Of a stretch of DNA of 47,896 nucleotides, positions 1-7,300 are shown piece by piece. A program made the position numbers and the translations under genes. The notes below the pieces were generated by a model, which was given only the letters and a program-made list of their open reading frames with translations, was not told where the DNA came from and ran no database searches. This stretch comes from Bacteroidota bacterium (GTDB taxonomy: Bacteria; Bacteroidota; Bacteroidia; Bacteroidales; Prolixibacteraceae): contig JAEYNZ010000048.1 in the NCBI GenBank assembly GCA_023412195.1, positions 1 through 47,896 on the forward strand. The letters are read 5' to 3'. Position 1 is the first letter of the stretch, and each line of letters begins with the position of its first letter.

Positions 1-44
1 ATGTTTTGTCCCTGAAAATTAATTGTTTTAACTTTGTTTTGCAT
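1..44 (-). CDS. 5' end of a leftward gene, possibly IS110-family transposase (partial, cut by window edge)
   Basis: Reading leftwards from the ATG at 44-42, the frame stays open to the window edge and gives MQNKVKTINFQGQN. An AAGGA-like ribosome binding site lies a few bases upstream of this ATG. N-termini of the type 'KINFxGQNI', followed by a GIDVH motif, are what I recall for IS110-family transposases of Bacteroidota, but the diagnostic motif lies outside the window. The start codon and open frame are seen directly. The family is inference from 14 residues and could be wrong. Confidence 0.4.
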   Translation of the reverse strand, partial: MQNKVKTINFQGQN

Positions 45-201
45 GAGCTTCCTTTCTTTGTGTTTCGCAAATACAATTTACAAATAACTAAGGAGGCTTA
101 TGCTCTTTTACAAACATACAGCCTTTGTCCACTGCTTTGAATCAACGGTAAGCTTGTATTCCAAAGGGGGTTAGGGGGATTGGAGCACAGGCAGTTACTT
201 G

Positions 202-229
202 TTTCTGGTTGCTGGTTACTGGTTGCCTG
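202..229. repeat. Short 7-bp-period repeat (TTNCTGG)
   Basis: Four successive heptamers read TTTCTGG, TTGCTGG, TTACTGG and TTGCCTG. They lie just upstream of the fructosamine-kinase-like gene. The 7-bp period matches that of the unrelated heptad array after the same gene (1176-1292). No function is evident. The rest of 45-269 holds no gene I can support. Confidence 0.6.
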
Positions 230-269
230 ACGGCAAAAGGCTTTTATATAATTTGAAAATATTGTTTCA

Positions 270-1169
270 ATGAAATTATTCCATGGGCAACAATCGGTTG
301 ATGGCATTGTGGAGACGAAACTATCTGAAGTTTTTGGCAGGCAGGTGAAGATCATTTCTTCCGTTAATCTTGGTGGAGGTTGTATCAATCATGCTTCCAG
401 GATTGATACCAGTGAGGGCATTTTCTTTTTGAAATGGAACAGTGACTGTCCGGCTGACATTTTTATAAGGGAGGCAGAAAGCCTGAGGGAGCTTAAGAAA
501 GCAGCCGGGGGTCAGCTGATTGTTCCGGAAGTGATTGCTTCAAAAGAAGTGGATGAAACACCGGGGTTCCTTGTGCAGGAATATCTTGTGCCGGGTAATG
601 CAGCAGGTAACTCCGATGAAATTCTGGGGCGCGGACTGGCTATAATACATCAGTACCAGAATGAAAATTTTGGTTTTTACAATAATAACTACTGTGGCTC
701 CACTTTGCAGGACAATTCATGGAAAGATACATGGGCCGTTTTTTTCAGGGAAAACCGGCTTCGTTTCCTGCTTCACCTGATTCAGAAAGAACGGCCGCTT
801 TCCACAGCTGAAATGAAAATATATGATCGCCTTTTTGAAAAGATAGATTCTTTGGTTCCCCATTATTCAGTACCGTCCCTGATCCATGGTGACCTGTGGT
901 CGGGAAACTTCATGCAGACAAAACAGGGGCCTGCACTGATAGATCCTGCTTCCAGTTATTCCGACCGGGAGATGGAGATGGGAATCATGACCATGTTTGG
1001 AGGCTTCTCCCAGCGGTTCTACAGTGCCTACAATGAAGTATATCCATTGCCCCCTGACTGGAAAGACAGGAACCGGCTTTACCAGTTATATCACGTGCTG
1101 AATCACTATTACCTGTTTGGCGGGGGGTATGGGGAACAGGCCCTGCAGATGACGAAGCAGTTGGTGTAG
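270..1169 (+). CDS. Fructosamine kinase family protein
   Basis: A 299-residue cytoplasmic protein of the fructosamine-3-kinase family, which belongs to the aminoglycoside-phosphotransferase/protein-kinase-like fold. Family members phosphorylate ketoamines on glycated amines or proteins and so start deglycation. The kinase core is visible: catalytic loop HGDLWSGN with Asp208, followed by the metal-binding LIDPA motif with Asp225. The GGGCINHA segment near residue 35 is where the family's nucleotide-binding loop falls. Length matches bacterial members, usually 285-300 residues. The start follows a GAAAATATTG stretch with no clear Shine-Dalgarno, which is normal in this phylum. It ends in TAG. 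The next gene on the same strand lies 252 bp downstream beyond a microsatellite, so co-transcription is uncertain. The exact substrate of bacterial members is largely unknown. Confidence 0.88.
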   Translation: MKLFHGQQSVDGIVETKLSEVFGRQVKIISSVNLGGGCINHASRIDTSEGIFFLKWNSDCPADIFIREAESLRELKKAAGGQLIVPEVIASKEVDETPGFLVQEYLVPGNAAGNSDEILGRGLAIIHQYQNENFGFYNNNYCGSTLQDNSWKDTWAVFFRENRLRFLLHLIQKERPLSTAEMKIYDRLFEKIDSLVPHYSVPSLIHGDLWSGNFMQTKQGPALIDPASSYSDREMEMGIMTMFGGFSQRFYSAYNEVYPLPPDWKDRNRLYQLYHVLNHYYLFGGGYGEQALQMTKQLV

Positions 1170-1175
1170 GAAGCC

Positions 1176-1292
1176 AGGGCACAGAGCACAGGGCACAGGG
1201 CACAGGGCACAGAGCACAGGGCATAGGGCAAAGAGCATAGGGCGAAGAGCGAAGAGCAGGCAATAGGGCGAAGAGCGAAGAGCAGAGAGCAG
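1176..1292. repeat. Heptad microsatellite (AGRGCRN)n
   Basis: About sixteen 7-bp units of the form AGGGCAC, AGAGCAC, AGGGCGA or AGAGCGA run head to tail. They are interrupted once by GCAAT at 1260-1264. The array starts seven bases after the stop of the fructosamine-kinase-like gene. Units drift from CA-rich to GA-rich along the array, which suggests slippage followed by point mutation. A further partial copy lies at about 1371-1382. No coding frame fits, since the period is 7. Confidence 0.85.
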
Positions 1293-1421
1293 GACGGGTC
1301 ATGGGTGCTTCTTAGAGTACTTTTACACCTTAAAGACCTTAAGCAGAAACCAGACGGCAAAAAGCCTTTTGAGCGAAGAGCAACAGCGAAGAAAATATTG
1401 AGGATAAAAGAATAGAATGTT

Positions 1422-2576
1422 ATGCTTGCAGAAAGGGTTAAGAATATTGCTCCGTTTATTGTGATGGAGGTGCTTGAGAAGGCTGCAGAGATGGAACGCA
1501 GAGGTATCCATGTTGTTCACCTTGAAGTGGGAGAACCTGATTTTGATGTGCCGGAGTGCATAGCTGATGCAGCCAGGCAAGCATATGCTGAAGGGAGATC
1601 ACACTATACACACAGTCTGGGTGATCCTGAATTGCGTGAGGAAATTGCAAAGCGGTACGACCGGGAATACAACGTGAAGATTTCCCCTGACCAGATTATC
1701 GTAACTTCAGGCAGTTCTCCTGCCATTCTGCTGGCACTAGGGGTTTTGTGTGATACAGATGATGAGGTAATATTATCGGATCCGGGATATGCATGTTATC
1801 CCAATTTTATAAGATTCATTGGTGCGAAAGCAGTAAGGGTGCCAGTTTATGAAGAAGATGGTTTTCAATACAGGACAGAAGAAATATGCAGGCGCATTAC
1901 CAATAGAACAAAGGCCATTATCATCAACAGTCCGATGAATCCAACCGGTAATCTGCTTGAAGCTGAAGTGATGCAGGAACTGGCAAGGTATGATATACCT
2001 GTCATTTCTGATGAAATATATCATGGTCTTGTTTATGAAGGTAAGGCCCATTCTATGCTTGAATTTTCAGACAGGGCCTTTGTGCTGAGCGGTTTTTCAA
2101 AACTCTTTGCCATGACAGGCCTGCGGTTGGGATATGTGATAGCACCTCCTGACTTCGTCCGTCCGATGCAGAAGTTGCAGCAAAACCTGTTTATATGTGC
2201 AGGTTCTGTGGTACAACGGGCTGGTATTGCCGCTTTACAACATGCAGGACCAGATGTTGAAAAAATGAAGGAGACATACAACCGGCGCCGCCTTTACATG
2301 ATAGCGAGATTGAAAGGTATGGGATTTTCTGTTAAAAATGTTCCTACAGGGGCATTTTATGTATTTGTAAATGCAAGGCATCTTAGCGGTAATAGCTATA
2401 AACTGGCTTTTGATATACTGGATAAAGCACATGTGGGCGTAACCCCCGGAATTGATTTTGGTGAAAACGGGGAAGGATATTTAAGGTTTTCCTATGCCAG
2501 TTCGATAGAAAATATTGAAGAAGGGATGAACCGCCTGGAGAAGTACCTTGCTATGAGTCCTGTTCTAGAAAGATGA
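1422..2576 (+). CDS. PLP-dependent aminotransferase, class I/II
   Basis: A 384-residue fold-type I aminotransferase that moves amino groups between amino acids and 2-oxo acids in the cytoplasm. Signatures in order: the N-terminal VVHLEVGEPDFDVP segment, INSPMNPTGN contacting the cofactor phosphate, SDEIYHGLVYEG with the pyridine-ring Asp, and SGFSKLFAMTGLRLGY carrying the Schiff-base Lys227. A C-terminal Arg of the RFSYASS segment should bind the substrate carboxylate. It resembles aspartate/aromatic aminotransferases (AspC/PatA-like), but substrate cannot be assigned. The leader repeats the GACGGCAAAA...GAAAATATTG pattern seen before the gene at 270. Its 3' end overlaps the convergent nitroreductase gene by 12 bp. 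Confidence 0.92.
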   Translation: MLAERVKNIAPFIVMEVLEKAAEMERRGIHVVHLEVGEPDFDVPECIADAARQAYAEGRSHYTHSLGDPELREEIAKRYDREYNVKISPDQIIVTSGSSPAILLALGVLCDTDDEVILSDPGYACYPNFIRFIGAKAVRVPVYEEDGFQYRTEEICRRITNRTKAIIINSPMNPTGNLLEAEVMQELARYDIPVISDEIYHGLVYEGKAHSMLEFSDRAFVLSGFSKLFAMTGLRLGYVIAPPDFVRPMQKLQQNLFICAGSVVQRAGIAALQHAGPDVEKMKETYNRRRLYMIARLKGMGFSVKNVPTGAFYVFVNARHLSGNSYKLAFDILDKAHVGVTPGIDFGENGEGYLRFSYASSIENIEEGMNRLEKYLAMSPVLER

Positions 2577-3104
2577 AGGATATTCTCCTTCAAAAGATTC
2601 CCAATGAACGATTTCTTCAAGGGGTTTTCTCTTTTTATCAGCGGTATTTTCTTCTTCAGGATAACCAATGGGAATCAGCGCGACAGGTGTTACATATCCG
2701 GGAAATTTAAAGGATTCAGCACACCGTTGGGTGTCGAAGTTGCAAACCCAGCATGTCCCCAGTCCCAAATCAGCTGCCTGAAGCATCAGATGGTCAATGG
2801 CAATGGCTACATCAATGTCGGCAAAGTCTTTCCCGTCGACACCTCTTTTCCATGATTGAGAATGATCGGCACAGGCCATTATAACAACAGGGGCTGTTTT
2901 AAACCAGTCGCGCGGATATGTTTTTCTGATCTTCTCCAGGTTTTGAGGTTCCTGTACAACAACAAAATGCCATGGTTGGTAATTGACTGCCGAAGGGGCC
3001 ATACGGGCAGCTTCCAGAACTTTCCCAAGCTTTCTTTTCTCAACGGGTTGATTTTTAAATTTCCTGACGGAACATCTTTTAATGACTAGCTCGCTAAATT
3101 TCAT
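2565..3104 (-). CDS. Nitroreductase family protein
   Basis: A 179-residue FMN-dependent nitroreductase-like flavoprotein, expected to be a cytoplasmic homodimer using NAD(P)H. The N-terminal CSVRKFKNQPVEK segment carries the Arg-Ser-x-Arg-type FMN-phosphate motif. APSAVNYQPWHFVVV is the second flavin contact, and LGLGTCWVCNFD with the following IPIGYP is the C-terminal signature. Length is typical of the short family members. It reads leftwards and its last 12 bp lie inside the 3' end of the convergent aminotransferase gene. A promoter-like TTG-N19-TAACATTG sits just upstream. The physiological substrate is unknown; many members reduce nitroaromatics, quinones or enoates only incidentally. 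Confidence 0.9.
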   Translation of the reverse strand: MKFSELVIKRCSVRKFKNQPVEKRKLGKVLEAARMAPSAVNYQPWHFVVVQEPQNLEKIRKTYPRDWFKTAPVVIMACADHSQSWKRGVDGKDFADIDVAIAIDHLMLQAADLGLGTCWVCNFDTQRCAESFKFPGYVTPVALIPIGYPEEENTADKKRKPLEEIVHWESFEGEYPSSF

Positions 3105-3135
3105 CTTATTTATTTCTGGTTACCTGATTTGAAGG

Positions 3136-3165
3136 CAATGTTAGTATTTTTTATTATCAGGGCAA
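3136..3165 (-). promoter_or_regulatory. Putative Bacteroidota promoter for nitroreductase gene
   Basis: On the minus strand a TTG (3165-3163) is followed after exactly 19 bp by TAACATTG (3143-3136). This is one mismatch from the TAnnTTTG -7 consensus of Bacteroidota and has the usual spacing. The gene starts about 31 bp downstream. The surrounding 3105-3491 stretch is very AT-rich; apart from this and the -7-like box at 3420 I see only a GGATATT/AATATCC inverted repeat near 3289-3323. Confidence 0.45.
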
Positions 3166-3419
3166 TATTTCGAAGTGAAATTAGATCCCGGATAAATTTT
3201 TTTTTCAGTTTTTGATTTTTTTTGCCCAAAAGGATGAAATCATCATGTTTTAAACTGAAATCAGAAAGATGATTTTTTATTTAAAAAATGGATATTTTAT
3301 TCATTTAATGTTATAGAATATCCGTAATACTACAGGTATGAAAATTTTTTGAAATTTCAAAGCCTAACTGCATGAATCGTAAAATGTTTTATAGCAGCGA
3401 TTTTCCTGTAACAACAGGA

Positions 3420-3427
3420 TATATTTG
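3420..3427 (+). promoter_or_regulatory. Putative -7 box (TATATTTG)
   Basis: An exact TAnnTTTG match lies 65 bp before the ATG at 3492. No clear TTG sits at the expected -33 position. If used, transcription would begin after the alternative upstream ATG at 3372, which supports 3492 as the true start of the following gene. Confidence 0.35.
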
Positions 3428-3491
3428 CCGTCGTATCAGAAACAAAAAGTTCAAAAACAAAAAGCTAATGTTTAATTTAAAATTTAAAACC

Positions 3492-3962
3492 ATGAAGAAT
3501 TTAAAGATGCTTGTAGTGACAATTATTGGTGTTCTTATTATTTCAGTACGTGCAGAAGCTGCAGGTATCCGTAAAGGGTTTAATAAATATGAAATTGCAG
3601 CCATAGAAAACCTGTCTATGGGGATCAATGTTGAGAAAGCCTGGAACCTGAAGTATGAAGGGAGCGAAAATGGGGTTGTAGTTGTTAAACGGGCAACCTC
3701 TGATGGATGTGCTTATATAGTAAGTTCCCGTTTTTTTGAAGTTTGTTACATTTCTTCCAAAAAAGGGTTCGGAACAAAGACGGTAAAAAAATCGTGGAGT
3801 ACAGTGCCGGGCCAGATTAACAGTGCTGTACTGAATGCAGAGGAATTGAGAAAACAGGCAGTAATTACTCAAACAGAAGTAGATGATGAACAGGCCCTGG
3901 GGCTGATTGCAAGCTTTCTTCCAAGCCTTATAAACGAAAATTATATACACCTGTTAAATTAA
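3492..3962 (+). CDS. Small exported protein of unknown function
   Basis: I chose the ATG at 3492, not 3372, because it begins a clear signal peptide (MKNLKMLVVTIIGVLIISV... ending RAEAAG). The product is 156 residues and predicted periplasmic. After the signal come about 130 residues without a domain I recognise. Two cysteines, in DGCAYIV and FFEVCYI, lie about 16 residues apart and could pair after export. The C-terminus is acidic then hydrophobic (ASFLPSLI). The gene ends at a strong bidirectional terminator shared with the convergent 57-codon gene. It may belong to a lineage-restricted family; no function is proposed. Confidence 0.7.
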   Translation: MKNLKMLVVTIIGVLIISVRAEAAGIRKGFNKYEIAAIENLSMGINVEKAWNLKYEGSENGVVVVKRATSDGCAYIVSSRFFEVCYISSKKGFGTKTVKKSWSTVPGQINSAVLNAEELRKQAVITQTEVDDEQALGLIASFLPSLINENYIHLLN

Positions 3963-3990
3963 CAGCTATAAGAAGAGTGAGAAGAACATA

Positions 3991-4017
3991 AAACCGCAGG
4001 AAACTGCGGTTTTTTTT
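3991..4017. terminator. Bidirectional intrinsic terminator
   Basis: AAACCGCAG at 3991-3999 pairs with CTGCGGTTT at 4004-4012 around a GAAA tetraloop. A T-run follows on the plus strand, and matching A/T sequence lies on the other side. It sits between two convergent genes ending at 3962 and 4016 and can stop both. Confidence 0.85.
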
Positions 4018-4189
4018 ATATACATCCGCAGATCAACCCATCTGCCAGACTTTCATTATATTCTTGAACTGCCTTTTTTTCCTTTTCGGTACCTCTGCAG
4101 GCATTGCATACGGGTAACATCAATTCCTGATTAACTTTCATGTTTTCCAATGAAAGCTGTTCCTGACAAACAAAACAGATCTTGTTCAT
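4016..4189 (-). CDS. 57-residue cysteine-rich (CxxC) small protein
   Basis: A short leftward frame running from ATG at 4189 to TAA at 4018-4016. It encodes CFVCQ near the N-terminus, CNAC at residues 28-31 and CGC at 54-56. Two CxxC pairs spaced about 20 residues apart are the pattern of a small zinc ribbon, so a structural Zn site is likely. The middle is charged (GTEKEKKAVQEYNE). An exact TACTTTTG -7-like box lies at 4214-4207, with a GCAGGA sequence before the start. The stop codon overlaps the T-tract of the convergent terminator. The intact frame, ordered Cys pairs and promoter-terminator framing argue for a real gene. Function is unknown. Confidence 0.6.
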   Translation of the reverse strand: MNKICFVCQEQLSLENMKVNQELMLPVCNACRGTEKEKKAVQEYNESLADGLICGCI

Positions 4190-4206
4190 AATGATTTTTA
4201 ATCCTG

Positions 4207-4214
4207 CAAAAGTA
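4207..4214 (-). promoter_or_regulatory. Putative -7 box (TACTTTTG) of the 57-residue protein
   Basis: An exact TAnnTTTG match on the minus strand, 18 bp upstream of the ATG at 4189, implying a short leader. There is no convincing -33 TTG. Confidence 0.3.
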
Positions 4215-4358
4215 GCATTATACCAGTTTGTTTAATTATATGCTCTATGTGTTAAATAATATTTAAATACACGCTTTAGAATGCCTGATTCCATTGTAGA
4301 TTGCAAAATTCTTGAAAGAAATGTTATAAAATGTTATTGTTGGAATGAATGATTTTTT

Positions 4359-7300
4359 ATGTTTGTATGTATGAAAAGTTGCATACTGACGGGATTATTT
4401 TTCTTCCTTTTTGCCGGAATCAGCTTCGGCAATGATTTCCGTTATTTGCGTACTGAAGATGGCTTGCCTGATGGTGAAATCAATTCGATCGTACAGGATG
4501 GAACAGGCAACATGTGGTTTGCTACATGGTCGGGGCTGATACGATACGATGGTTATCAGTTTAAAGTTTACAGGCCGGATATTGGCAATACCAGTGGTCT
4601 TCCGGAGAAAAAAATAAAAATGCTGTTTGTTGATACGCGTGATAACCTTTGGATTGCCACTTCAATGAACCTGAGCCGGTATATCAGGGAAACAAATAAT
4701 TTCATCACTTACAGATTTAAGGACACAGGAAGCCGGGGGATTAATATCTTCAATTTGTCTCAGCTGGATGATCATCTGATTGTACATGCCGTTGAAGGAA
4801 TTTTTATTCTTCCGTTAACCGAAATGAATAATCATAATATTGTACTCGACAAGCAGCAGATTTATAGTTCAGGGGAGGTGTTAAATTATTATTTCCATTA
4901 CTCTGTCTCTGCAGGGAACAAGCTTGTTCTTGTAAACAATAGCAACAACAATAGTACGATCTGTTTTATCTCAATGTCTAGAATTCTTGATAAGCCAACC
5001 CTTGTAGTTGATACGCTTGTTGAATTGAACAAAACAGTAAATGATATAGCTTTTCAGGCATCCGAGCATTCAATATATATTGCCACTTCTCAAGGCCTTG
5101 TTTCATACTCCATGAAAAGAAACTTGTTTTCACAAAACAATTTCTTTCCAGGAACAGATATCCGTAAGGTTTTTTGTGCTTCAAACAACAGAATCTACGG
5201 AACGGTAAGGTATCCCAAACTGCTGTATCTTGATTTACACACAGGATTTACAGGGAAATTTGAACCCAATCCTAATAAATCGGGTACATTGCTTGATAAT
5301 GAAATTCATACTCTTTATGAAGATTTCTCAGGTAATCTGTGGATCGGGCACCAGGGACAAGGTATAAGCATCTTGAATTTGTACAGGAAAAAGTTTAACT
5401 TTTTCAGAAGGGATCTTACCCAGCCGGTATCATTGAATTCAAACACTGTAATGTGTTTTGAGGGAACAGAAAATGAAATCATTGTGGGGTGCAGAAATAA
5501 TGGTTTGAATATTATTCAAAAGAAGCAGACATTAACAGGTTCCGGTATTACCTATGAGACAATTCCACTGCTTTCAGCTGCTACCGGAAGTGCAGCTGAT
5601 GGAGTATGGGATATCGCAAAACAAACTGATTCATTATTCTGGATAGGAACTGAAATTGGATTATACCTCCTGCAAAAAACAAGAGCGGGCTGGAAGCTGA
5701 CACCTTTCAAAGGGCAAACGGAGTTAAAATATTCCATCCGCAAAATCTTTGTTGATTCTAACAAGAATTTATGGGTTGGAAGTCATGGATTTGGATTATT
5801 TTTCATACCAAATCTGGCTCACAATAAAGAAGGTATCGTCTATCAGTTTACATCAGACCTTGAAATTTCATCTTCTTTATCAGATGATGTAATACTTGAT
5901 ATATTTCTTGACAGCAAAAAGAGATTTTGGATTGGTACTAATAATGGTCTGAACAGATTGCAGGGGGAATATGAAAACCTTGATTTATCAGGAAAAATCA
6001 AACCTGAGGTTTATTTTAAAAGATATGTTGCAGTAGGGCAACAGGATGATTATTTGAATAATAATGAGATCAATTGCCTGATAGAGAATTTTGATGGAAA
6101 TATTTGGATAGCCACCCAGGGAGGTGGAATCAATATTTTGAACCCTGGTACGGAAAAGTTTGGTTATATAACCACTCAACAGGGGCTTCCTTCAGATGAT
6201 GTTATATCAATGGTCGCGGATGAAGATGGTTATTTATGGGTAGGTACAAATAAAGGACTTGCACGTTATAACAGGTTTGAAACCAACCCTTCTGTTTTAG
6301 TATTTAATTCTTCAGATGGTATCCAGGGCGAGATATTCATGATAAATGCCTACTATAAGGCAGCAGACGGGCAGTTGTTTTTTGGAGGGGATAAGGGTTT
6401 TACCAGTTTTTACCCGCGGGATATCAAAATAAATGAGATACGGCCCAGGATTAGTTTTACTGATTTACGTATAAGGAACAGGTTGGTTGAAATAGGTGAC
6501 ACCCTGCGTGGGAAGAAAAAAATGATGGTGGTGCTGGATGAGATGGAATCCCTCCAACTGCCTTATAAAAATAATGTATTCAGTATTGGTGTTTCTGCTC
6601 TGCATTTTCAGCATCCCGCTGACAACGGCATTGTTTATACACTTGAAGGCTTGTACAGGAACTGGATTACCGTTCCGGCTTCTACAGGCAATATTTATCT
6701 TTCAAATATTCCTCCGGGAAAGTATATCTTAAAAGCACGGGCAATCAGTTCAGATGGAATCTTGTCTGAACGTGAAAAAAGGCTCAATATTGAAATCAAA
6801 CCACCCTGGTATAAAACCCACTTAGCTGTTGTTGCTTATGCTTTGCTTGCTTTGTTCCTTTCTTATTTACTCATGTATGTCATGATCAACAAACAGAAAT
6901 CCGCTTATCAGAAAAAACTGGATTCAGTGACCATTGAAAACAATGAAAGTAAAATGGTGTTTCTGACAAATATCGCACATGAACTCAGGACACCATTGAG
7001 CCTGATTATAGCTCCTGTTGAAGACCTTTTGAAAAATATGTCAGCCGATAACCAATGGAAAGGACATCTTCAACTCATATCAAGAAATTCAGGATATTTA
7101 TCACGTCTTATTAATCAGATCATAGATTTCAGAAAATTACATGCAGGAAAGCTGATGTTTCAGCCACAAAAGGCAGATGTTGTTAAAGTGGTGAAAGAGG
7201 TCGCTCTTAATTTTCACGGTTACGAGGCCAGCCGTCATATCACTTTAAATCTGGATATTCCGGAAGAGACAATTTTTGCATATATTGATGTTCAAAAGTT

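Noticed and set aside
100..174. 24-codon frame starting ATG after AGGAGG (91-96)
   Set aside because: The Shine-Dalgarno is only 3 bases from the ATG, the product is tiny without motifs, and the region may be the non-coding end of a mobile element.
985..1360. Cys/Leu/Pro-rich minus-strand frames over the heptad array
   Set aside because: The repetitive LCALCS-type peptides are simply translations of the 7-bp microsatellite.
3372..3491. Upstream in-frame start for the small exported protein
   Set aside because: It adds 40 basic residues before an obvious signal peptide, and a TATATTTG box lies within this stretch.
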